Assembly (NCBI GenBank): GCA_964036045.1
Contig: OZ038379.1
Coordinates: 184,002,897-184,066,896, forward strand
Direction of reading: 5' to 3'
Source of the DNA: Eutreptiella sp. 'Long Island Sound 2002'
Lineage: Eukaryota; Euglenozoa; Euglenophyceae; Eutreptiales; Eutreptiaceae
Length of the DNA: 64,000 nt
The notes beneath the pieces were generated by a model that was not told where the DNA came from, did not search any database, and saw only the letters and a program-made list of their open reading frames with translations. The translations under genes were made by a program, and so were the position numbers. Of the stretch, positions 35,760 to 46,174 are shown in pieces; within the stretch, counting starts at the first letter, position 1, and every line of letters begins with the position of its first letter.

Positions 35760-36527
35760 GTGCTGGTGCTGCTGGTGCTGGTGCTGGTGGGGGTGGTGGT
35801 GGTGGTGGTGGTGGTGATGCGCGCCCGGACTGTGCGCATTGTGGGGCAGGTGGGGAGGCGCGCTCTGGTTGCGCTGAGGGATCCCGGCGGCGTTGCGCTG
35901 CATGTGCGCCGCGTTCCCCGCGTGCGGAGGGGCGCCGGCCGCGTTCTGGTGCGCGGGCGGCGCGTTCGGAGCCTCGGGGGCCTGCGGCTGCGGGCTGCGG
36001 CCCCGCTGGTTCTCCGGCCGGGAGCCTGGGTCGGCCTTGTGGGCGCTGAGGGCGCGGCCCTGCGGGGCGCTGCCCGGGACCAGAAGCGGGCCGGGCTCTG
36101 CGGATCGGCTGCGGCGCCGGCCCATACGCCTTTGCTTGTCCTCCTCCCCGTCGGACCCATCCAGCGCATAGCTCAACCGGTCGATCTGGTGCGCCAGCTC
36201 CTTGGCCCCGGGCGCGTCGTGCTGGATCTTGGTCAGCGCGTCCTTCATCTCCTCTTTGCTGTCGTAGTACTTCACGTCGCCGTTCCGCTTGACCACGCGG
36301 TAGCGGTACGAGTGCTTGAGCCGTTCGATGAACGCGAACTTCGACAGCTTCTGGACCTCGTAGTCCCCTTCCTGCAGCTTGCAAACCCACGGCGACGACC
36401 CGTGCTTCTTGTCCTTGTGCTCCTTCGTGGGGTGCCCGAAGGAGGACAGGCCTGCGAACATTCGACTGGATGTATGCGGCTGTTGCTTGTGCGGGCGGGC
36501 GGCATACGGGTTGGGCCCCTTGCTCAT
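33348..36527 (-). CDS. Alpha-kinase (atypical protein kinase) with long low-complexity region
   Basis: An intronless frame of 1059 codons runs from an ATG (36525-36527) to TAG. Residues ~764-1059 form an alpha-kinase domain of the eEF2K/MHCK type: FAEGGMRAAFKMM with the ATP-site Lys near 803, SHFTYWHS, IIVDIQGVGD with catalytic Asp near 984, TDPQVHS, GNLG, and the zinc-binding tail FFKTHRCNNIC near 1020-1030. Such kinases phosphorylate Ser/Thr, often in helical substrates. Residues ~35-125 form a conserved-looking basic region of unknown type. Residues ~236-316 are poly-His then poly-Gln/His, encoded by CAG/CAC repeats. Residues ~540-740 hold repeated SPRK(T/A)S units that look like phosphorylation sites. 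There is no calmodulin-binding or TPR region to support calling it eEF2K, so the substrate is unknown. The plus-strand frames of 450-630 codons opposite are shadows of its GC bias. Confidence 0.9.
35575..35820. repeat. CAG/CAC trinucleotide tract within the kinase gene
   Basis: On the minus strand the repeat reads CAC then mixed CAG/CAC codons, giving poly-His and then poly-Gln/His inside the coding sequence. Its length is likely to vary between individuals. Confidence 0.85.
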
Positions 36528-36975
36528 GTCATGCGGGACGTCAAGGCTGCCCCATGTCTACCGCGTCCACATCTTGGCAACAACAACAAAGGACTGTGCC
36601 TGCGCAGGGCAACAGACAGCACCACGCGAACGAGAGACAAGAGGCCGGGTTTGGCACTATCACTGTGTTGGGGGGCGCGGGCTTGGGATAAAGGGGGGAG
36701 GGGCCAAGTTTGCCAGGGGACAATTTTGGAAGGGGAAGATTTCGCTGCCTCCAGGAATCCTGAAGCTTGCTGTTATTTCCTGGTGGGCTCTGGATGGTTC
36801 CTCTTATTTCCCGGTGGGCACTTTCAAAATCTTGGGCAACACGGCATTTCAATGCATCCCAGTCAACAACCACTGCATGTTGCAAACAGACACATCTTTG
36901 TACCTTCCCTTCGCCGGGTACACTGCTGAGAATCCTGCATCTGAATTTGCAGTGAAGTTGTTGGTCACATGCCGT

Positions 36976-37044
36976 GAAAATTTCGCAGGGGGAAAATTTC
37001 GCCACGTTTCTTAACGGCAAAATTTTCCCCGCGAAATTCTCCCC
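36976..37044. repeat. Long hairpin (inverted repeat)
   Basis: GAAAATTTCGCAGGGGGAAA (continuing to 37003) pairs with 37016-37044 over about 27 positions with a 12-base loop. The right arm and its flank (GCGAAATTCTCCCCTCCCCTG) resemble 58352-58375, so it may be the end of a small dispersed element. Confidence 0.6.
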
Positions 37045-37266
37045 TCCCCTGTATGCGCCGGTCAGAGCTCCGTGCCGCATGTCATGTGAACTCACTCGGC
37101 CTTCACCAGAGCCAGTACAAATGATAGTGCACAATTGGGCCACGTGTCGAACACTTTGACACGAGCGGGATGCCTATGCACAAGGCATACGCACGCCGGG
37201 GGGATTAAGAGGACCCACCCCGGTGCTGGCTGTCACTCCGTGCCAGACTTTCCACTTTCCACTTTC

Positions 37267-37550
37267 CAGCATCCGACATGCCGGATGCCACCGGATGTAA
37301 GCCTCTCCTTTGCCGGATGCCGCCGGATGCAAGCCCAACCCCCTGTCCACAGCCATCGCAACCTGGCTTTGGCGCCCTATCCCGCAGCCACGGCACATGG
37401 GCTCACCACAAAAAGAGGGAAGGGGGGCGTGCTGAGGTGCAGGAAAAAGCACAAGGGGGAAAAAGATGTTTTTGTACAGTCAGTATGGTGCACATTTCGG
37501 ATGCTGCCGGATGCGAGCCCTGCCCCCTGCCGGATGCCGCCGGATGCAAA
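37267..37550. repeat. CCGGATGC repeat cluster 1
   Basis: Paired units GCCGGATGCCGCCGGATGCAAG recur irregularly about four times. The same unit family forms a second cluster at 61070-61436 inside an intron of the edge glycosyltransferase gene. Confidence 0.6.
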
Positions 37551-39404
37551 GAAAAAATTTGCCTGATGCTCGTGAGAAGTCTGCTCCGTGCCGTCACGCT
37601 GTGCTGACGCTTGCTCCGGGAGCCTCCACACAAACACCGTTCCTTGAAATCATGTCCCCCTGGAACTTCTGTCCAAAGGAGAGATAGTATTGAGGGCCGG
37701 GAAAGCAGAAGTACAGGCAACGGCGTGCTTTCTGCACAGCATCCCGCACAGTGCACCGAGAGGTGCAGCATTGCATGCCACCCATCAGTTGCGCCAAAAC
37801 GTCCTTTCAGTGACGCCAACTCCTTGCGCAAGCACAGCTGAAGTCAGGGAAACGACCGTCAGCTGACCAACAGGTCAGCACTTCTGAGGGGATTTGTGCT
37901 GCACCACAGCAACATTCGCTGGAAATCACAACGCCAATAAAATTGGGTTGCAGACCCAAGGGGGACGTTGTCATGAGCACAAAAAAAACCTCTCAGCGCC
38001 CATTAGTCAGCCGCTCTTTCCCGGAAAAACCAGCTCTTGTTGTCTTGCACTTGACTACAAAAACTGTGCTTCGATCTTCAAAAACAGCGGTCAGATGGTG
38101 GGATGCATAGACAATGCCCTACTGGAGCAATGCTGTTATTGAAGAAGGGGTACCTACCTACCTAGTAGAAGGGGTACCTACCTAGTGGCAAAGCCCAGAA
38201 GGAACAGGTTGGCGAGCGAGTCCCCAGGCCACAAAACACTGTACCCCTTGCAGACAACCCTCCCCCTCAGCCCCTGCCCTCAAATGCGGCCCACTTTGCC
38301 TCATCACTCCCTCACTCCCACTCACTAGCCCCAATGCGTTGTGAAAAAAAAAAGCGGTGGATGAACATCACCAAATACTGTCCAAAAAACAATGAAGAGT
38401 ACGCAACTACCGAGCCCAATCAGGAATGCCGTGGCAAATGCCACCGTTCATCATGGCGAACAAATAATCTGTAAGTGCACCAGGATCCAAACACAAAGCA
38501 TCTGGTTCAACAACCACTTGAGAGCACGGCAAGAGCCCCCAGCAACACTTCTTAGTAATGGGCCTATTAACAAGATTTCAGCCTCTTGTGCCAAAAGCCG
38601 CTTCCCCCAACCACTGCAAACTGTCAAATTTTGTTAAATGTGGTGCGGGCAAGCCACAATATTCCCCCTTACCCAACCTGCTCAATCTCTTTCCTCACAT
38701 CAGTATTAATGAGGTGTGTGCAGTCTTCCAAGCTGCAACGCATCCACGCATTATCTTTTGTGAAGCCTGCAGCAAACGATCCTACTCCATCAAACAAATT
38801 TGAAATTGCAAAGCATAGAGATACAAGGGGGACATAAACCATTCACTGAATCACTCAAAGTCATCCACAATGTTCCATTGGAGGGCTCACCTAACATGTG
38901 CAGCACCAGTACCAACTGTCGCCCTCAGTTCGTGCCACGCACTATCGAATGTTTCCTGGCCTGGATACAACACTGCACGCAGCTTCTTAATGACTTCACT
39001 GTGAAACAGCCCCATTTTCCCTGTGACGGGACAGAATCCTTATCAACATAAGAAAGAAACCAGTCAGCACATGTGTGCTGCCTCTGTGCACTTTTGGTGG
39101 ATGAACTTCCCATTCAATGAAAATATTTGTTCATTGCACTATTTACAAATTTTACACCGACCCTCAGTCTATGTTAATGGACCTACAACCCATGGTAGCC
39201 AGTAGTGCTGACACATTGTACTTGGCAATGTGCTGAGGCATGATGGGGATGCACATTAATCTTGGGGTGGCTAGTCTTGATAAATCTTGCGGTGGCTAGT
39301 CTTAATGATGCAAAGGACCACCGTAGGGAATGTGCAGTTGTCCCGGCGCCCTTACCGGCAGAAAAAGACCTACAGACGGGCGAGGGCAGTGTGTGCATGT
39401 GTGT

Positions 39405-39515
39405 GTGTGCCAAGGAATCCATTCGAATCTGCTCAAACTGCGAGGTCCAACAATCCTAAGGTCCTATCACTGCTGCAAACCATGAGTTCGACTGTTCTGC
39501 CCTGCAGGCGGGGCT
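39405..39515 (-). repeat. Opposite-strand copy of the 30.7/31.0 kb repeat
   Basis: Read on the minus strand, it gives GCAGGGCAGAACAGTCGAACTCATGG, TTGGACCTCGCAGTTTGAGC and TTGGCACACACACA in the same order as at 30960-31070. Confidence 0.65.
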
Positions 39516-39892
39516 GCCCAGCGGGCATGAAGCACCATAAGTACATATGCCGCCAATGCACCACGGCTCCTGCCCTCAGAACCATCCGCACGACAGCAAG
39601 ACCCACATTGCATGCTCGTGTGCCCTACCGCTCCCCACATCCCAGCCCCATGCATCCCTGGAGACTCAGGGGGGGGGGGGGGGCTGGACTCAGAACTGGG
39701 CGCCAAGAAAAGGAAAAACCTAGATGGTAGGAAGATATTCATTGACCATGTCACGAAACCTACGCATTTCGAACCCCCCCCCGGAATCAAACCCGGCCCC
39801 CCCGGCATGTGTGTGTGTGTGTGTGTTTGTTACCCCCCTTCCCCCTGAGTGATCAATCCAATCCTAGCAATGGGTAGGTACGGGAAGACGGG

Positions 39893-40325
39893 GCGTTGAC
39901 GGCCTTGAGGACACGCTTAGACATAGAACAGCGATCAAAGGCCAAGAGGACACGCTTATGATATAGACAATCATCAAGGGCCTTGAGGACTCGGATATGA
40001 TATAGAACAGCCATCAAGGACTTTGAGGACACAGATATGATATAGAACAGCCGTCAAGGGCCTTGAGGACACCCTTAGGATACAAAACAACCATCAAGGG
40101 CCTTGAGGACACGCCTCTGATATAGAACAACCATCAAGGGCCTTGAGGACACCCTTAGGATATAGAACAACCATCAAGTGCCCAAAGGACACGCATATGA
40201 TATAGAATGGCCATCAAGGGCCTTGAGGACACGGATATGATATAGAACAACCATCAAGTGCCCAAAGGACACGCATATGATATAGAATGGCCATCAGGGG
40301 CCTTGAGGACACGCTTGTGATATCT
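39893..40325. repeat. Tandem array of a 40-bp unit
   Basis: About eleven copies of GGACACGGATATGATATAGA followed by ACAGCCATCAAGGGCCTTGA, with a few substitutions. A longer period is visible: a CCCAAAGGACACGCATATGA variant occurs twice. It is contiguous, so it is not a CRISPR array. Confidence 0.85.
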
Positions 40326-41151
40326 CTCGGGGACATCCATAATATGCCAACACGGAGCAAATTCGCAATTTTTCAGGTTTTCTCAACTTTGAATGCAGCT
40401 TCGATGGGACGCTTTTGGGCTAGAGTGGGTCACAACAATGTGCTTTTTGCATCCGAATTTGCGAAATTGTGACTCGAAATTGCAAAGTTGCAGATTAGGG
40501 AGGGAAGCCCACATGGATCAGTGGGATCTTTGGAGGCTCTCGTTTTATCCGGACCAGCTGCCACGGGGTTTGTGCAGTTCAATTGTGCCCTATTTTGGCT
40601 GCTTGTACATATCTTGGTGTATTCTCTACCCCGGTGTTAGAACAATGAGATCTTTGTCCCGTTACCGCCCCGCTGTGGGGTGCAGATGTTGTACCACAAC
40701 CTGACCCCTCAAGGCACAAGTTTGGAAAGCAACAAGGATGAGAACAAAAAGCTCTTCAGTAACATTGCCATGGACGCCTTTGCTGTGACATCAGAGCCTG
40801 GTGGAACTGTACAGAGGGCTTGTCCTACTGTCAAACATCTAAGCACTTGAACAATGTCAAAACATCAAGCAGACACCTTTTTCTCACCTTACCGTAGCCC
40901 CCGTCCCCCCGTGGACCATAGGTTATGAAGCCATTTCAATTTTTCTCAAGACTGCAGGGTTATGTAGCCATTTCGGTTTTCCCTGGGACAGCAGGGGTTA
41001 CACAGCCATTTCACTGCAGTGTGCTGCCACAACGTTTTGGTGCATATAATGCAAATTATTGTGCTGAGTGCATTGATGCACACACTTGTGGGGACAAGAC
41101 TGTTTATTAGGCACAGTTGGGGAAAGCGTAGCTCAATTGCGGGAAATAAGT
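40326..41151. other. Intergenic with a short tandem repeat
   Basis: No gene. At about 40920-41010 a 37-bp unit (GGTTATGxAGCCATTTC..TTTTCC..CAGG) repeats two and a half times, and related AGCCATT sequences occur near 58850-58960. Confidence 0.45.
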
Positions 41152-41319
41152 GTAACTCGCTTTTTTGGGGGGGCGTAAGTTGCGTAACTTTTTTTTTTCA
41201 GGCGTAGGTCGCGGCACAAAAAAAAACGCGTGCCATGCATTTTCAAGTTTTTTTTTCCACACTGGACTTCCGCCAAAAAAAAATTAGCAACTTATGCCAA
41301 AAAAAAATAAGCGAGTTAC
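41152..41319. mobile_element. Small foldback element
   Basis: The left arm GTAACTCGCTTTTTTGGGGG continues to CGTAAGTTGC (41152-41183). The right arm (41287-41319), GCAACTTATGCC, an A run and AAGCGAGTTAC, is its near reverse complement. The interior is T- and A-run rich and non-coding. Confidence 0.55.
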
Positions 41320-41537
41320 GCCTGGCACGGCACAATCCATATCAAACGTGTCGAGCAAGTGGAATTCACACCGTTGGTCTTATGTTGTGTGCTCCAGAGG
41401 GAAGGGTTTGGGCTTGATTCTGGTCTGCTCTGGGGGCTTCTCTAGGGTAGGGTGAAGCTGTCTTCACGCGTAGTCGTCGATTCTACGGCGAGTGCCGTCC
41501 CCAGCATGCAGTTTCCGTTCATACTGCATATGGCCGC

Positions 41538-44500
41538 TCAAACAGGTCGCCGTAGTCGGCGCGGCACGCAATCATGTGTTGTACTGTACGCACACACCAG
41601 CCGCTCCTTGACCATGTGTACCGCACGCGCAACCACTGCCTTCAGGCTGTCGACGTCGATGACGGAGTCGTCACGTGGGTAAGCGGTGGGCCAGTGGTTC
41701 AGGGTGCAGGTGCCGGTAGGATGGCACCACCGGAGGTAGCTCACATGCAGTTGCCCCAGGTACTCGCCCCAGTAGCACGGGATCCAGAACGGATGCAAAT
41801 GGCTCTCAATGAAGACAGCTCCCTCTGGCAGCCACATGCCGTTCACGCAGTTGGCCCCATGGGTGGTCACCAGAACTCCAGTGTGCGCCAGCTCTCTGAC
41901 CTGTTGGGCACAGTGACGGGCTGCAGGAGTAGTGACTCGGCCAGATCCTTCGACCTGACAGCTGGAGTCCTCAGAGTTCCGCGGCTCTGGGCTTGTCGTA
42001 CCAAGGCCCTGCGGTGGGGTCTAGGCCAGGGCTTCTTTTGAGCAGGGGGGGGGAGGGGGGGAGGGGGTTTTGGACCCAAAACTTGGTGTACCAAAAATGG
42101 CCTGACCAGATTTTCCCTAATGTAAATTTCGTTTTTTCCCACTATGGTCACTTTGGTCTGGGGAGGGGGGGAGGGGGTTTTGGGGGAGGGGTCCCCCCCC
42201 CCTTGGTTTTTAATTATTCTAAAGAAGCCCTGGTCTAGGCTGTGCGGTGTAGCGGGTGCTTCCCCTCAAGAGCCCGTGCGGTGGGGGGGAGGGGTGGGGG
42301 CGGGGTTGTGTGGGTTGGTTTGCATGGGTGTGGACAAGACGGGGGTGTATGGGATGGGGTTGGCCCGGCATTGTGGTCCGAGGGCAGGGCCGCTCCCCCC
42401 GAGAAAGAGGGAGCGAACCTGCGGGGCCTCGGAAACCTGCCCAGGGTCACTCTCTGGTGCCCGGCGGTTGCAACCATGGTGTGGGAGCCGAAGGCGTGCT
42501 TCTGTCGGCCGAATGGGGGGGGGGCGGGGTCTTGTGCCGTGGGTGTGGGGGAAAGGCCGAAAGCCCCAGGTCATTCTGCTGCCGCCCTGGTGCTACCGGT
42601 GGATGGGGGTGAGGGGGGCTGCGGCGGCCCGGCAGCGCACGTGTTTGTACTACCAAGGTCTTGTGGTGGGGCCTAGGCAATGCTTTAAGCTGTCAAAGCC
42701 ACTTTTGTGAGAGCTGGGGGCGGGGTGAGTCGTTAGTGCCGGTGGGGGAGGGGGGGGGGGGTTCCGGTATTGGTCTTTTTGTTTCAGGGCACGCAGCCCG
42801 CCTAGTGTCAAACAACAGTGATGGCCCGCACCATAAATGATGAGTCTCCGTCGTGGCATAGTTTCAAAAGTGTAAGAAAATAAATGAAATGGCATGAAAA
42901 GCGCACAGCACACCACACGCTCTGGCACACAGCGTGTGCAACCATCGTGTGGTTCCGAGTTGTGTGCAAAGTCTTGTTTTGTCAAAGGGTGATGCTCATG
43001 GTGATGGTGGTGGTGGTGGTGGTGGTGGTGCTAATGCAGGTGGCAGTCATGGTGGTAAAACACCCGGAGGAAGGGGGACATGCAATGACATCATATGCAG
43101 TCCAAAGTGGAACAGGTAGAAGAGCTCCATTGGACCCGGCCCCAGGTGAGCAGCTGGCGGTTTCAATAATTGAAGAAACCTCAGCCTACCCCTGCCGACC
43201 CCCACCCCATCCCCCTAAAAATGCAGGTTTTCAATCATGGCCCAGGAGAGATGAGCTGAACCCGCCACCACATGAAAACCGCCGCCACCAGACAGACCAC
43301 CATCAACATCAGAATCAGCATCACTAGAACCCATCACCACCACCACCGCCACCAACACCACCACCACCACCACCACCACCAACCCCAGCACCATCATCAC
43401 CATCACCATCACGATCACCACCATCACCATCACCATCACCATCACCATCACCATCACCATCACCATCACCATCACCATCACCATCACCATCACCATCACC
43501 ATCACCATCACCATCACCATCACCATCACCATCACCATCACCATCACCATCACCATCACCATCACCATCACCATCACCATCACCATCACCATCACCATCA
43601 CCATCACCATCACCATCACCATCACCATCATCATCACCACCACCATCACCATCACCATCACCATCACCATCACCATCACCATCACCATCACCATCACCAC
43701 CACCATCACCATCACCATCACCCCATCACCACGAGTACCCTATCAATTCAAGAGGGTGTCTCACATTCGACTGCGCTTCTTAAGGGAATGCCTCCTCATG
43801 AAAGAATACTATTTGGCAATACACCACACCGTCGTGCGTATTTGACACTGTCGGCTTAATGAACTCTTCCAGCGGGGGCTGGGGGGGGGGGGGGTGTCGA
43901 TGCGCAACCCAACACAGCCCTTGCACCTGCTCTGCAAATGGCTTATCCTTTTCGGTCTCCAACAACTTTACTTCCCATCCGAAAGTCCGAAGCATCACCA
44001 GGACTTCATCACGGTTGAGGATGCGGCGATTCCCAGCTCGATGCAAGAATGTGATTGCATGCGGGAAGGCGGCGGGGGGCGTGATGTTCAGGGTGCGGTA
44101 CAAATACCGGCGGAAATTGTGCATCATGGACGGCGCCCAGTGTGGCTCCATAAACACGTACCCACAGGGGTCATACCTGATGAGGTTGTGGCACAATCGA
44201 GGCAAAGGTGTTCACAAACCAATAGGCTGTGTGTCACACGCGCGTACCACAAATGCATCACCGCAAACCAAGGTGCAAGGTGTGCGACTTGAAAAGATCT
44301 CCCCATCGGAAGAATCCCATGTTTGGCAAGAACACACACGCACACACACAGACACACAGACACACATGCACACACACAGTGTAGCAATTTAGGCAAACTG
44401 AGGAAGCAGTTGTTGTAGAAACAATAGGAGCACTTGGGCACACCCGACTGTTGTGACTAGGTATTACAACCACCATGACATGATGACAAGCACCACGGCA

Positions 44501-46174
44501 TAATGACCATATCAACTGATACTTAAACTTTGGCAACCAAGAAAAACGACAAAGCAATACATACTAGTGCAGATAGCGAAAGGGGCTCTGGACTCACTAC
44601 AACCTGGGTTCGCTCAAGTCATCCCTCTCCATCAGCGATCACCTTTGTGTGACATCTCATTGACATTGCTACATCGCTGACTTTTGTGAGGGGCAAGTCA
44701 CTGCACCAAGAGTCCAATGCTGTTTCCCACACCAGGGTACGGTACAACACGTTGATTCAAAAAATTAGTAATCTCACACAATCATACCCCAGCCGGTACC
44801 TAAACCGACACAACTGAAAAAACCAGTGCACAACCGAACACACGGCAATTCAATTGGTGAGTGCGGAACATAGACAATAACCAACTGAGGGTGACACTGG
44901 CACAGCGGCAGGGAGTAGACAATGCCAGCATTCCTCATTTTGTGCCCTTGTACAAGACGAACAGTTGCACACAATGCCATCATGCCATCATCTCACCCAG
45001 CTCAACAGAGAGAGCCAGCGGGTATCTTGGAGCACTTGGCACAACAAGTGGCTTGTCCCTTACGTACACAAGTGGCAAACCTGATAGATCAATCTGTTCC
45101 TAGAGCAGGACGACCTTCAGCTGCATACCTCAGCCTGATGAGCACCATAAGGCTACTCTGTGGCTGCAGATATAGCCCTTTACCACCCACATGCAAGAAA
45201 TGGTAAGGTCACACCATGGAGGCGCCACCAACGCCTGCATCGCGTTCTCAGATATCCAACCATTCAATGACGCAATGCATCGCACGATACAACCCGACGA
45301 ATGGGCCAGATTGAAGGCCCAACCATGGCAGTTACACTGTTTTGAGGCTATCTGTTTGGGCAGCACAGGAAATTTTCGAAAACTCTGTTTCTCAGAAAAG
45401 TCTTTGTTATAGCGGATAAAGGGGGGTGCCCCTCCTGAATAGATCGGGACCATGCATCGGGAAAGTTGACGCCCCCACCTCGCCACTCTCCGTGAGAGAT
45501 CTAGGGCGCTGCACAAAGAACGCCTTGCCACCACACCTGATGAGCGGTACCACCATGCGCTCAAAGCAAACCACGCGGTTGCCAACATCGTGCGCCCACC
45601 ACTCCCGCTGGCCCACAACGCTGTCGGCCGCTAAGCAAGAGGTAAGGGCCTTGATGAGGGCCCATGCAAAGGAGTGGTCCAGGCCTTGCCCGGGAGGGAA
45701 ATTCGTATGAGCCGGTAGCTGTACAAATCGTGATGGGGGCATGCCCATGGCCGGAAGGTTGAGGATGGGCATCAGGCCTTAGACGGAATGTGGGAACATC
45801 CCTAAGAAGCTGCCAAAAGACGTCCCGTTGTACCAAAGCACAGGCCCACGTGAATCACGCATCTTTGCAAATTCCTCGGGTTCGAGGACCAGTAGTCGGT
45901 TCACCCCGTGCCACTCTAGCGTCCGGTGGTATTTCTCCGTGGTGCTTGCGCAGGCCGTGAACATTTCCTTATTGCGGGCACAAAGCGGTTCGATGACTTG
46001 GAGAACATGCGCATCCTCAAGCTTCAAGGTGCACCCAGTAGCAATACGAGTGCGGGTGTGCATTTGGTATACCAGCCCTGTTGAGGGTAGATTCTCGTTA
46101 CATTCGTGGGCACATAGAGGGGATGTTAGGCAAGAAAGCAACACGAGGCCAAAAATCACTGAGCACAGAAACAT
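41538..46174 (-). CDS. GT61-like glycosyltransferase, secretory pathway, spliced
   Basis: Proposed exons are 46174-45785, 45718-45537, 44176-43927 and 41900-41538 (stop TGA), about 394 residues. The first begins with a signal peptide or anchor, MFLCSVIFGLVLLSCLTSPL then CA. Exon 2 ends NRVVCFERMVVPLI. Exon 3 gives WAPSMMHNFRRYL and NRRILNRDEVLVML, then FAEQ. Exon 4 continues VRELAHTGVLVTTHGANC and LPEGAVFIE. These match the GT61/DUF563 order: VCFER, R-x-LLN, f-eQ, then HGAxL and lPxGaxxiE. Such Golgi enzymes usually add xylose, arabinose or GlcNAc; the substrate cannot be told. Phases fit (0, 2, 0). Intron 3 (~2 kb) holds the CACCAT microsatellite and repeat R2. Exons 1 and 2 are in the same frame across 66 bases that contain one TAA: a short intron (GT..ACAG) or a nonsense mutation. 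The start is the first ATG, chosen for the signal peptide. Confidence 0.7.
42050..42215 (+). repeat. Dispersed repeat R2, copy 2 (inside a GT61 intron)
   Basis: Counterpart of 3962-4110: G runs flank TTTTGGACCCAAAACTTG, ACCAAAAATGGCC, GACCAGATTTTCCC, TAAATTTCGTTTT and CACTTTGGTCTGG. Confidence 0.7.
43366..43730. repeat. (ACCATC)n microsatellite in a GT61 intron
   Basis: About 350 bases of nearly pure CACCAT hexamer and related ACC/ATC triplets. It produces poly-His/Met-Val open frames that are not genes. Confidence 0.95.

Larger units (their letters stand above)
36528..39892. other. Intergenic, 5' side of the kinase gene
   Basis: No gene is supported. It holds the hairpin at 36976-37044, the CCGGATGC repeat field at 37267-37550, and AT-richer sequence at 38-39.2 kb with short frames on both strands that show no motif. 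Confidence 0.4.

Noticed and set aside
33456-36929. Plus-strand frames of 450-630 codons opposite the alpha-kinase gene
   Set aside because: They are shadows of the CAG/CAC tract and GC bias; the minus strand carries the whole kinase signature.
39730-39810. tRNA-like GGTTTGATTCC / GGTTCGAA sequence on the minus strand
   Set aside because: No cloverleaf can be built around it; it lies beside G/C runs and a GT microsatellite.
39893-40325. Possible CRISPR array
   Set aside because: The 40-bp units are directly contiguous with no unique spacers, and the genome is eukaryotic.
43272-43859. Poly-His frame (plus) and poly-Met/Val frame (minus)
   Set aside because: Both arise from the CACCAT microsatellite lying inside a GT61 intron.
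45719-45784. Reassigned stop codons (TAA/TAG read as Gln)
   Set aside because: The two long genes contain a few hundred Gln codons, all CAA or CAG, with no internal TAA or TAG, and several gene ends use TAA or TAG.
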